DNA of 64,000 nt. It comes from Tetracladium setigerum. Lineage: Eukaryota > Ascomycota > Leotiomycetes > Helotiales. A program made the position numbers and the translations under genes. Under the pieces are notes generated by a model, which had not been told where the DNA came from, ran no database searches, and saw only the letters and a list, made by a program, of their open reading frames with translations. Positions 34,872-45,242 of the stretch are shown one piece after another. The first letter of the stretch is position 1, and every line of letters starts with the position of its first letter. Location: the NCBI GenBank assembly GCA_031472005.1, contig PZJY01000011.1, positions 248,001 to 312,000 of the forward strand, written 5' to 3'.

Positions 34872-35543
34872 TTACAAAGCGAAAGCAGCGAAAACAGCAC
34901 CCATTCCAATCGCCACACCAGCAGTACCAAATCGCTCGACAACATTCGCTGCGTTGCCAGTCGAGCTTGTCCTAGCTGCAGTGCCAGTAGCGGTGCCAGT
35001 ACCAGTACCAGTTGCAGATCCAGTTCTTGAAGAGACGGCAGTGGCGATGATGTTGGCGATTCCAGTAGGGGAGGCAATTGCAGAGGAGCCATTGATGCCG
35101 GCGAGGGCGTTAAGACGGCAGATTTCAGTTGATGCTTGTGTGATTGCTGTTGGTGAGTTGTTAGCAGATGTTCCTGGATAGCATTGCAAGGTTGGGTAGG
35201 TAGGGATGTGGGAAGACATACTTGCGAGATCAGCAGGTTGGCAGCTGGCTACTACGCAAGGAATTGCTGATTTTGTGATTGCTTCACGTCCGGTACCGCA
35301 TTGGCCTATTGATTGGAGTTGTGTTAGTGCTGTGCTATATATATTGGAGGAGGGTGTGGAAGTTATGCGGTAATATAAAGTAAACATACAGTTGAAGTCT
35401 GTTGCGCCACATCCAGCTGCGGTTGAAGCACTTGTCAGGCAGGTCATTCCGCATGCTGGAATCTTAGCCAATTCTTGTTGGATAGTTTGGGCATAGGCAA
35501 AAGAAGCCATGAGGGCCACGAGGGTGAAAGATGAGAATTGCAT
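34872..35543 (-). CDS. CFEM-domain GPI-anchored surface protein
   Basis: Exons 35390-35543, 35222-35305 and 34872-35146, 170 residues. Signal peptide QFSSFTLVALMASFAYAQ. A complete CFEM domain has eight Cys in the expected order: IPACGMTC, AAGCG, DFNCQCG, AIPCVVASCQ, TEICRLNALAG. The Asp of GATDFNC is at the position that binds heme iron in known CFEM proteins. A Gly/Thr/Ala-rich spacer (RTGSATGTGTGTATGTAAR) and a C-terminal hydrophobic tail (AGVAIGMGAVFAAFAL) predict a GPI anchor. CFEM proteins take up heme or act at the wall and in pathogenesis. Introns are 84 and 75 nt. No frame defects. Confidence 0.9.
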   Translation of the reverse strand: MQFSSFTLVALMASFAYAQTIQQELAKIPACGMTCLTSASTAAGCGATDFNCMFTLYYRITSTPSSNIYSTALTQLQSIGQCGTGREAITKSAIPCVVASCQPADLASMSSHIPTYPTLQCYPGTSANNSPTAITQASTEICRLNALAGINGSSAIASPTGIANIIATAVSSRTGSATGTGTGTATGTAARTSSTGNAANVVERFGTAGVAIGMGAVFAAFAL

Positions 35544-36803
35544 GATTGTGGATGTGGTTGTATGTTTTGAAGATCGAAATGAAGATTATAGGAAGGCTGG
35601 TTGTTGTATATGCGCGAAAAGGTGGAAGAATTAACAAAAGTTCAAAGATTTGAGAAGACAATTGCAGATTGAAAAGACCTGAAGAATAACCAAAAACAAA
35701 AAGGTAAAAGGGAGGAGGAAGATGCAAACACTTTAAATGCCGCCTCCCCTACTCACGTTCCTGACCTCAGATCCCTCCCGCTTTGTCAAAGCGTGCTTCC
35801 CCGTCTTTAGCTCTGCATTGGAGAAACACAACCTCCGTACAGATTTGGTCCCTGCGTATGTCCCAGCGTATTTTTATCCAATCAAACTATTTGTTTCCGA
35901 AGATCAGATGGATTTGTTGGAGTCTGTGCTTGCGCTTGTGGAAGTCTTTGGTCGCTGATTGATTGTTATGGCGGAAACTCGACTTGGCGTCGTACCTCAA
36001 TTGCATTGATGGAAAGTGTCTGACAGGGGAAAGAGCAAAAGAAAAACCAAAGTGAAATGCTCATCGAAAATGAACCAAAATCCATTTCAAATCGTCCCAA
36101 GAATCGAAGAAACGAGACCCTCGAAATAAGGGGAACTTTGACTTGCGCAGAATTGACACTGTGGAGTGGAGAGAAGTCGCCAAGACAATAACTTTCACGT
36201 CCGTGGCGACGCCAAAGATAATTAAGTTTTATCCCGTCCGAGAAATCAAAGTTCGCTGAAACATTTTCTGGAACGTGAGGGATTCTTTAGACACAGGGGC
36301 TTTCTTTACCTCGTTCCTGTCATACGTTTGTGGCGTTTGAGGCTTCGACGGTGGTTTTTGGGAGGGAGACTTCTGGTGGAGAACTCGAGCCTGGAAGACA
36401 ATTTTCCGACAAATTCTTTTTCGTCCTTTTAAAGTAAAAGGAAGGACGAATGGGCATTTATTGATTTATATGGTGAGCCGCTGCAAGCTGTTTGATTGAA
36501 TGTTTCGTGGGAGGACGACGAACTCAAGTTCAGGTGTTTTGTGTTCTGTTTCGACAATTTGAAGGCTGGTCGAGTCTGTGACAGTGGTGAGATTTTTCTG
36601 GGTCGTTTGTCATCTTTTGCATCTGACAGGCCTCAGAAATGATCTCCGCTGGTTTCTGTTTTCTGGGGACGCTTGTGTCATTTTACTTGTGGAGTATGAT
36701 TCTGATGAAGTTGAAATTATAGCATTATTGTAAACTACTCTATTACAATCCGCTTCGACACCGACCGATTCTACCCCATTTTTCGCATACGATAGTCAGA
36801 AGA
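35544..36803. other. Intergenic, 1.3 kb
   Basis: CFEM promoter and 3' flank of the C2H2-TPR gene. Only one short candidate ORF (35737-35958, listed separately). The rest shows no coding features. Confidence 0.45.
35737..35958 (+). CDS. Candidate 73-residue ORF
   Basis: Not recognised. The ORF (PPPLLTFLTSDPSRFVKACF...VSEDQMDLLESVLALVEVFG) has protein-like composition and two amphipathic stretches. It lies head-to-head with the CFEM gene and could be a small real gene or a relic. No motif supports it. Confidence 0.3.
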   Translation: MPPPLLTFLTSDPSRFVKACFPVFSSALEKHNLRTDLVPAYVPAYFYPIKLFVSEDQMDLLESVLALVEVFGR

Positions 36804-39800
36804 TTAGGAGTTGTGAAGATATTCCTGCTCCCATCTGTGGAGGATTTCGTTGGATGATACAAAACGTGGATTTTTAACTCCCAAGACATCTTCTCGCAAT
36901 TGCACACATTGGCCCATAAGTTTTATTGCTCTGGTTGTTTTGCCGAGTTTCTTCCAGATAATTGCCAAATCGTGCATGCTAGTTAGCGTGGAAGGATGTA
37001 CGTTGCCGAGCACCTTCTCTCTCGAATCTAGCACTTCTATTTCTATTTCTTCTGCCTCTTCCACTGCCCTAGATTGCCGCATATGAAGGCCATGTTGGCC
37101 ATGCTGACCAGCGTTTCTGGATGCTCACTACCAAGTATCGCCTTTCTCCTCGTCACCAGTGGCATCAATAACTTCTCCGCCTCTGCCAAACGGCGTTGCT
37201 TCCAGTATATTGAAGCTAGGTTGGACATACTAAACAGCGTTTCCGGATGATCTTTCCCAAGCATTCTCTTGCACGATTCTAGCATCTGCTCTTGCAACGA
37301 TGCTGCCTTGACAAAGTTGCCATGACTGAACAGTGTGTATAGCGTGTCATTTATACCTTCCAGCGTGCCCGGCGTGACTGGAGACCCCCTTCCAGGCAAT
37401 TTCGGATCAGTTGACAAAGTTTGCCTGTCCTTTCCTTTATCCTGTATGACCTCTTCATCGCCAAGATCGGGATTGGGAGCAAGCCTTTCATAGCTTTCAG
37501 ATTTGATGGCCTCGTCATCATCCATACCTTCAATCCCCAGACCGTAGCTATGGGAAGACCCTGGTTGACGTCTAAATTTACATATTAGAACTAATATAGT
37601 TGGTGGATGATTCTTCTTCCTAGAACGTACAATATTTCAGTGGAGGTGTCGAAAAGTCTCTTCTCATCAAAATTCGTGCGACTCAATCCGACATCAGAAG
37701 CACGTCTAGCGCGACCCGATCCTGCTACAGTGCCGGTTTCCGTGATAGAATCACTAGGTAGGCTAGGTAGCCATCTTTAGTACAGAAGTACAGATGTAAC
37801 AAATGTTGATCATAATGACTTACACTGCATTCCAATAGGCATCAGCCAGCATCGAACTTTTCCACAACTCCACAGTCTCTGCATCTAACTCTTTCATATC
37901 TGCGGCGTGATGGACTTCCAGATGTCTGTAGTATATACTATCGCCGCCGATGCTTTGCAAACCACACAAAGTGCACGACCATTTCTTTGGTCTTTGTTGC
38001 GCAGTGTTCTTGATGTCATCTTGTAGCTGCGACGAGAGAGAGGTCTGAGATGAGAACCGACCATCGCCAGATTCGTCTTTGAAGTATTGATTTTCAGCGA
38101 AGTAATCTGTTTGAGAACCAACTTTTGCATTCAAATCTGCTTCACTTGGCTTCGGAGGGTTGCGGTCGATATCGCAGAGCTGTAGAGAGTGATCATTTTC
38201 GAGTGTCTTATCTTCGGGCCAGCCAGCAATATCAAAGACTATCTCTTTACCTTCACCTTGGTCATCTAGAACGATTTTTTTCCCTTTTTCGAGATCAAAA
38301 GTTGGAACTACAGTTTCTGCCCAATGGTCGATACGGACAACGTATTCCTCTCCATCATTCTCCTTAAGCCTTTTGAAGGCATAATTCATATCGAATTGCC
38401 CAACAAGGCGCTCAAGGGTGTACGTTGGATCTATGGGCCAAGGGAGGGATCGAAGAGAGAAACTGTGAACGTGCTGGAAAACATGCTCGATGATTTCTGG
38501 GGAGTCTTGAGGTCCTTGAGAATCGCACAACGGGCATTCAGTAATACCCATGATGTTAATCTCTGACACTGTTAGTAAGTCTTTGAGTCCGTCCGACAAG
38601 GCCGCTGGATGTTGGGAAACTATATGTTTCATCATTTCGGGGAGCGACTTGAAAATAGGAGGGTCACCCTCGCAGCAAGGGCATTGTCTACGAGGAGGAT
38701 GGTCGTTCATGGCATGCTCACTCCATTCCTTTTGGGTCACAAAGAGGGTGTATGGCGTCGGACAGTCTTCTAGGACACAGGTGTACGGACACAGGTCATT
38801 TGCTACATGTTTCCTGGTATCGTTAGCCTGTGTCGATGGAGAGGGAACGAACCGCTCGCCTCCATTGGCTGTCTTCTAATTCTGATACCGGGATGGCTTG
38901 ACAGCAACAGGGACATTTGAATAGCATTTGGCCCTCGTTAGAGGAAAGGTGCGCTCGAGGATACCTCGTCGCAGCTGTAATGGCTGTGATTCGAGTGACT
39001 GTTGACCCAGCTCGCTGAACGTTCTGGAGTACTCCTGCCTTTGAGTCTAAACCAGAAGCCGACGTAGCAGGCACTGTTGCATTGGTTTCTCTAGCGCCAG
39101 CCTGATGCGTTTGCATCTGATTTATCACTGTCTTTATCTTGATTTCCTGCATCGGGCTGACTTCATGACTTGTGTCGGTTGCGGCCCTGATGACGAATTT
39201 TTGAGGGATGACGGTAGAAGTGCTTTTCAGGCCATGAGAGTGCCTCTGTGCCTCCATGAATCGATGGCGTCTCCTCAAATTAGCCTCAACAAGACGGTCT
39301 TGAATAGGTGAAAGTTTCACGTTTGCGAAGTAGTCGGTGCTGTGTAGCTCCTTGCCTTCATCCTTTGGCCTGCCCTCCTTTGTTGGCTTTGCAGTCAAGA
39401 TGCACGCAAGATGCGCTCTAAGCTTCCAATATTTATCTCGATTCTGTTCAAATGAATCATCGGCTTTGCGAAGTCGAGATTTACGACCAGTTCGCCGAAT
39501 CTGGACTCCTATGAAGGCCAGGCTGTCCATGGTCGAATCGATATTGGTAATTTTATCCTGAACATCAGATCCGGTATCTGTTGCGCTCAGGCAGTCCTGT
39601 AAAAGGCCATCCAGCATAGAAAGAAGCCCCCGGATGAATTTCAGGTCAGTAGGACGGTGTTCGAATCTCGAATCTAGGGACGCTTTGCCTGAAGCGGCAG
39701 CACCAACACTATCCGACCAGAGCCGCAGATCAGCAAGTCTCGTCTGGACATGTATTTTGTCTTTGCCTGAGAGCTGCTGGATGCATTGTTGAAATTTCTC

Positions 39801-39875
39801 CAGACAAGATCTCGTCACTGTAGCAGTCGACGCTTCCGCTAGCGATAGCGTATCGATGATCTCGGATGTCGACAT
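36804..39875 (-). CDS. Large C2H2 zinc-finger / TPR protein (fungal STAND-associated type), one apparent frameshift
   Basis: Exons 38860-39875, 37824-38813, 37631-37774 and 36804-37571; about 972 residues. Start at MSTSEIIDTL. An N-terminal helical domain occupies about residues 1-120. Paired Cys/His modules follow: FKCPCCCQAIPVSELEDSQW, LCPYTCVLEDC...EWSEHAMNDH, RQCPCCEG and CPLCDSQ. Then an acidic linker, another finger (WSCTLCGLQS), and C-terminal kinesin-light-chain-type TPRs (LGKDHPETLFSMSNLASIYWKQ, LGSEHPETLVSMANMAFICG, LGNVHPSTLTSMHDLAIIWK). Such proteins are commonly linked to fungal NLR-like signalling. Intron 1 (38814-38859) begins GCGAGC, a GC-AG intron, since only this junction gives WRKHVANDLCPY. 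One base is missing near 37069-37070 in the TPR region. The gene is divergent from the S8 protease. Confidence 0.78.
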
Positions 39876-40181
39876 TGTTTTTTGATAGACGACATCAGGT
39901 GGATCGATGCTCACTAGATATAGCTCGAGGGTATACTCCGAGATATCATAAAAGATCAGAGCCTTTCCAGACTCCCGCGGACTTTGTCCGGTTGACGCGC
40001 AGATATCAAGATGCAGAGATTACATAACCAGCAATGTTCAGCTGACGGCAGCTGCGCCAAGCGCAGCTGAACCTCCTTTTGCCGTTCTTTAAATGGGTTC
40101 TTAGGTACTCAAGGCCGCAAAGCCGCGTTCTATAGCTTCATCTCGAAATCATGACCTGTGCCTGACACCTTTTCTGTCACG
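39876..40181. promoter_or_regulatory. Bidirectional promoter between C2H2-TPR and S8 protease genes
   Basis: Only 306 bp separate the two divergent start codons. The region holds three CAGCTG E-box hexamers (40039, 40049, 40064), and two of them sit in a perfect hairpin. Such a short shared promoter suggests co-regulation. No TATA box is obvious. Confidence 0.6.
40036..40072. repeat. Nested inverted repeats with CAGCTG cores
   Basis: Inner perfect palindrome: CAGCTGCGC (40049-40057), 3-nt loop, GCGCAGCTG (40061-40069). Outer arms: GTTCAGCTG (40036-40044) and CAGCTGAAC (40064-40072). Hexamers of this type are bHLH targets; here they could also form a hairpin in DNA or in a 5' leader. Confidence 0.75.
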
Positions 40182-43160
40182 ATGGATCATCCAAAGGCTC
40201 AAGTCTTTGCGTCGGAGTACCTCACTTCGGTGGCCCCTCAGGCGGCTGATATTCTGTTGGTCATGGCCATCAAGCACAAGAGTGGCCTGTCGTCTGAGAT
40301 AGCAACGCGACTTCGATACATTGCAGATGAGTTATCAAAGCAAGGGCTCTATCAACTTCCGCCCATTGTTCAATCATTGTCGCTACAAATACTACGAGAT
40401 CTAGTTAACATATGCAACGTATGTTACGTCCCTCACAGGCACAACAAGGAACGATAATGATTTGACTGATTAGTGGCCAATGCTCTCAACCTCTCGGTTT
40501 CATCCTCATTTGATGAAGAGTCCGCAAGAGCTACATAGTCTTCTGAGTCAAATGTTCACGCCGGAGAAGTCAAAAGATCACACCGACCACATGTATTCCA
40601 TCGAGAAATTTTGCAAAGAGAAACCCCATACCATCAAGCCCTTTCAGTCGCGCTTCATCGTGCTGTCTGATGAACTTCTCCAAAGCTCACGGGCACTTCA
40701 GAATGCCGGCATTGATGTCGCCACTTACTCCCATCTAAGGCCACTTGCAATAGATGTATACCCTGATAATATCAATAAACTGCTCTTTGATGGAGTCAAG
40801 AGAAGTGCATCTTGTGTGCAAACATACCATGGAATGCCAATTGAGAACGATATGCATCTTACCAGGCTCTGTCTGAATTCCGGATATCGATTCCAAAACC
40901 AAGAAGCTCTCTTTAACATCGTCACTGCAATGTCCAAGATGGCGTATTGGCAGGAACTGGCCATCTGCATTCCAATGTAAGTCGTAGAATGCTCTTCAGA
41001 AGCATTGAGGTAACAGGTGACAAGAAACGAGGTTGGAGAAAAAGACATACAAAACCCCCAAAATACAAAAATGTTACCTTACGTCGTTCAGAATCATCGT
41101 TGGTTGGGGATGGTGGGGTTTGTAAGCAACTTGAAAATCCAAGTTTTTCGAAAATTTACCTAGGTATGTTGGCGCATTAGATATCCATCTGACGATTCAC
41201 TTTCAGCATCTTTCGACAAGTTCCTATCCAATGTTTATGCAGAATGTTGATCAGTCGAACCAGATTTGGATGAAAACTGCAAACTCTACGAACGACGGGA
41301 CCCGGAACAACTCCAGCATATAATTTCAGGCAGAGGCGTCCAGCTTTCCGAATTATTGAAGCAGTGTGAACTATCAGTTGAACACAAAATCAAGCTTGCT
41401 TACGCCGTTGCGCGGGCTTTTTGGCAGTTCTATAGCTCAGAACTTATGAACGCACGCTGGACGGGCGAGGATATCTTGTTCATTCCCACTGATGAAATGG
41501 GGCTCAGATTGGAAGGTATACCCTTCGAGCATTTGTTTCCTTCCCCTTTGGAACTGAATATAAGGAATCGCCAGCGGAGTTCTATGACGATAAAAGCCCC
41601 TTCACTCATCGGTATCCACGAATACTCCACTTGGGAATTGTCCTTCTTGAGATTGGCCTTGGCCAACCACTTGGATTGGAGACGAATCAGAGGCTTAGTA
41701 TACTTGCTTACACGAACACAGCCCATTTGAAAGCCCGGAAAAAGTTACAGGAACTGAAGGAAGCAAAGTGGGATGGTTTTCGCTGGAAAGACTATTTTGT
41801 TCAAGCCATCGAGAACTGCTTAGATTCGACCAATTTCAGACCCGCGCCCAAACGCAAGCAGTCTCGGCGACATGATGACATGAATGCGGTGAATGAACCA
41901 GCGACCTACTCGCCGCTCCCAGAACGGAGAGATGCTCTGTACCGAAAAGTTGTTGCCCCCCTGTGTTGGCTGGCCACAGTTGGGTTCGAAGGCACGGAAG
42001 CGGTGCCTGTGGTCCCACTTCGCAAGAAATCGCGGCGGGGATCAACAATAACCGACAATGATGAAATACAATCTTTCTGGAACAGTATTCGCGAGAAGCC
42101 CTCATTCCATTCTGAGCTTCCAAGCAGTCACTTCCTCGAGGACCTTCAACATATTGCAGAGCATATATTCAGATGCCGACGAAAAGCGAAGATTACCACT
42201 CCCATTCGTGTTGCGATCTTGGATACGGGATGTCGAAGGGACTTAACTTTCTTTCAAGATCCTCGAAGGTCGGACAGACTCAAAGGGTGGAAAGATTTTA
42301 CTAGTGCGGCATCTGAAAGTGAGACGGATGCGTTTGGTCACGGAACATTCATGGCACGATTGCTTATGCACGTTGCTCCCATTGTAGATGTCTATTTAAT
42401 TCGAGTAGCCAAGGATACGAATGACTTAAAGAACAATCAGGAGAATATCGCCTGGGTAAAACCATATCGTATAAGGGAGTTTAAACATGTACTAACCTTT
42501 ACCTAGGCAATTGAGCACGCAGGAATAGACCCTGGATGGAATGTTGACATTATTTCTATGTCATTTGGGTTCTCAAATCAACCTGGCAAGACATATCCAG
42601 AAATCTCAAATGCCATCGAAAAAGTACGAAGAGAACGCAGGGGATCCGTGCTTTTTCTTGCAAGCGCAGGCAATTCATGGGACCAGAGCCGAACTTTCCC
42701 AGCCAGTCACCCGGATGTCATACCAATCTACGCTGGCAATTCGAAAGGAAGATTCTTAGATTCAACACCATCGCAAACTGGCAGAGGACCAGAGAAACTT
42801 GGAACTTACGGCACAGACATCCCTCCTGAAATCACGGAGGAAGTCAGTGTTCACTTCCCCAAGGTGGATCTAAGAGAGGGAACTTCGATCGCGACTGCTA
42901 TTGCATCAGGGATCGTTGCCATGACACTCTCCTATATCGCCGCGTTGCCGTCTCTGCTCAAGATCCCAGGATTTGAACCACTTTTTACCAGCCTTCATAC
43001 GAAGAAGGGGATGGAGCAGATGTTGTATTCCATGTCTTTACAGGCCCGTTCTCGTCAACATTTCATCAATCCAGTTTGGTTCTGGGGGAAAAAACAAAAA
43101 GATCACGACTTTTTCGTAGCGATATGTTCCGCGAATGGAAGGATGAATGACGAGGAGTAA
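40182..43160 (+). CDS. Subtilisin-like (S8) protease with N-terminal DUF7580-like region; HET-Q2-like
   Basis: Model exons: 40182-40418, 40474-40976, 41039-41163, 41255-42455 and 42507-43160, about 906 residues. The long N-terminal part resembles fungal DUF7580 proteins (LFDGVKRSASC, LTRLCLN, HRYPRILHLGIVLLEIGLGQ). The C-terminal subtilase domain has a full triad: Asp in VAILDTGC (about 612), His in FGHGTFMA (about 651), Ser in REGTSIATAIASG (about 816), with Asn in LASAGNSWDQ (about 745) for the oxyanion hole. No signal peptide, so intracellular. Introns 2 and 3 are the least certain; intron 3 must use the acceptor at 41254 to avoid an in-frame TGA at 41248. One base appears missing at CC 41539-41540. 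In Podospora, HET-Q2 is a subtilisin-like protease that cleaves the neighbouring gasdermin; the gene downstream fits that role. Confidence 0.8.
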
Positions 43161-43749
43161 GATTGTGAGGATTTCATATACCCGCCACTTCAAGCACCAA
43201 ACCTAAATATGCGAAGCCTTATATTCAAGAAGAGAAGATTTTTATAGTATTTCCACGCGAACCATATTCCACCATGAGATTATTTTTGATGAAAACCAGG
43301 GCTCAATTCGGGAGGAAGTGGCAATGCAGGCTATGTCAATATGAATTTGGGCATAATTTCTGAAATATGAAAAACATAGCAGTGAGAAATCACATTACCG
43401 AGTGATATGTGCTCATGCCATCATTTCTGACGCCTGCATCATGCAGTCCAGACCGAGCACCCAATCAACACTTCATACGTGGTGCATCAAAACCCCTCAG
43501 ATAGACTTGGAAGCAATTACGCAGCGAGATATTTGGCATTATGATAGCGCACTGCGGCTGCTCTCAGCTTCTATCGTGTCGTGTCTATCGGCCGTTGGAT
43601 TGGTGATTTCCATAATGTGACACTGCTGTGCATACAGTAGATTGGCTCGTCCTTCTCAGCCGCATGTAAACCAGGTTTTTGCAACGAAACCTGAAAATAT
43701 CTCTCTCACACTCAACTCGAATTCTCACCATCTACGCAATATCACAACA
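43161..43749. other. Intergenic: promoter of the gasdermin-like gene
   Basis: 589 bp between the S8 protease stop and the gasdermin-like start; no gene seen. TCTCTCACACTCAACTC (43700-43716) is a likely 5'UTR tract. The E-box hairpin of the protease promoter is not repeated here. Confidence 0.5.
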
Positions 43750-44589
43750 ATGCCTGGAACGTGGTTTCTCCCGCAAGACTTTACCTTCACAACCGAAGGC
43801 CCCCTCCGCCTTGGCCAAGTGCTTCCGCACTGGTCCAAGCCAACAACTATCCTCGCAGCCATAGGCTCCGATGATGCAAAAGACATTGCACTACCAGCAA
43901 TCAAAAAGCTAGTCGAGCCAAATCATACGCATAGCCAATCCAAGTCTCGGTCCGACAGCCTCAGTATGTGGGCAAAATTCGAAGGAATTGCGTCAGCCTC
44001 GACCAGCACAGATATTGGCAAAACACACAGCGTAGACTACGGCAAAACCGATCACGAAATCCAGTCTTTTGCCGACCCTCTTCTGCCTGACAAGGTGACC
44101 GCAATTGCCAATATACCCACTGTTCGCAAACACATCAACTCTGGTTTGTTTGGGAAGCAGCCCGTGTATGTCGTCTCTGGCTTACGCATTGCCACGTCCT
44201 CTTTTACTGTCACAAAAACAGATAGCTCCAACTTCTCCGTTGGAGTTGAGGGGTCAGGTCCGCCTCCAGGAACGATTCCCGCTGAATTGGGCGGGGCTGT
44301 AAGACACGAGAATCAGGAGACGATTACAGATTCTTATGACACGGCTCCTGGGATTGTCTTTGCGTATCAGTTGTATGTCATTCGGACATACAGGGCCGGG
44401 TCTGAGACAGAGCTCTTTGCGGGCAAGAGCGGGTTCTTGACTGGTGAGAGCGGCGAAGAGGAGAAGCCGTTAGTGGTTGTGCAAGCGACCAAGGAGGAGA
44501 TTGATGAGAATTTGGAAGAAGAGGTTGAGTATGAGAGCATGGAAATTGGAGATAATGAGTTGTGCATCTATTTGCCACCACAGAAGTGA
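43750..44589 (+). CDS. Gasdermin-like pore-forming protein (HET-Q1/RCD-1 type)
   Basis: Intronless, 279 residues; start in CAACAATGC. No signal peptide. The N-terminus (LPQDFTFTTEGPLRLGQVL...KPTTIL, residues 7-34) has the opening common to fungal gasdermins: a proline, a DGP-like turn and LG.VL. The middle (SVDYGKTDHEIQSFADP; GKQPVYVVSGLRIATSSFTV, residues 135-154; GGAVRHENQETITDSYDTAP; IVFAYQLYVIRTYR) alternates in a beta-rich way, as in the pore-forming fold. The last about 45 residues are acidic (KEEIDENLEEEVEYESMEIG) and could be the inhibitory tail removed by proteolysis. Known fungal members are RCD-1 of Neurospora and HET-Q1 of Podospora, cytosolic proteins that cause cell death on activation. 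The upstream S8 protease gene on the same strand strengthens the call. The identification comes from recalled motif patterns, not from a search. Confidence 0.75.
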   Translation: MPGTWFLPQDFTFTTEGPLRLGQVLPHWSKPTTILAAIGSDDAKDIALPAIKKLVEPNHTHSQSKSRSDSLSMWAKFEGIASASTSTDIGKTHSVDYGKTDHEIQSFADPLLPDKVTAIANIPTVRKHINSGLFGKQPVYVVSGLRIATSSFTVTKTDSSNFSVGVEGSGPPPGTIPAELGGAVRHENQETITDSYDTAPGIVFAYQLYVIRTYRAGSETELFAGKSGFLTGESGEEEKPLVVVQATKEEIDENLEEEVEYESMEIGDNELCIYLPPQK

Positions 44590-45242
44590 CAGTTTTTGTT
44601 TGTCTGCAGGATTTTGGAAGTAGCGTAGACTCTTCCTCAAAATGGCAGTCCTTAACAGTTGATATCATAAATAGATATCCGAGCCAGTGCGATGATTGAT
44701 AGAGTTACTTTCCACCGGCATCTAAAAGAAGTAGAACTTTGGATCTCACAAGTCATTAGGGCACCTGCCTTCCAACTCCTCGAGCGGCTGCATTCAGGGC
44801 ATATGCAGCACATAAGTAAACTTCTCAATTGAAACTGAACAAATACAATCAATCTCTCCAACAGAGTGTTAAAGATCCCAAAGGAGCGCAACTCCCAAAA
44901 CTGAGCGCAAACGAAAGGGGTGAAACTGGCCATCGGGGCGCCTTGACAACATCCTCTGTGAAGTTGGGCTAACTGGAACTACCAGATCTCTTGATCAGGC
45001 AAATCTATACAACTTTGAGTGCAACTAAAGAGAGCAAGGCTGCCAGATTGGGAGATGAAAGAATAAAGACAAACGAAGCAAATGTTATTTCGACATAGTT
45101 AAACTTCCTCCTCTTATCCAATCAGAGGTAAGCACTTCAGCCTCGCCAAGACTTGTCTCATCCGCATCAGCCTCGTGCCTGATAAGGTTTCCTCCACCTA
45201 CGCAACCTCTCCTTCTCTGCGACAGCGACAACAATCCCTAAA
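44590..45242. other. Intergenic
   Basis: 3' flank of the gasdermin-like gene and promoter of the Atg5 gene. No gene seen. Confidence 0.5.

Noticed and set aside
41248..41250. In-frame TGA in the S8 protease gene as a disabling stop
   Set aside because: A 91-nt intron (41164-41254) removes it and joins exons in frame, so a lesion is not required.
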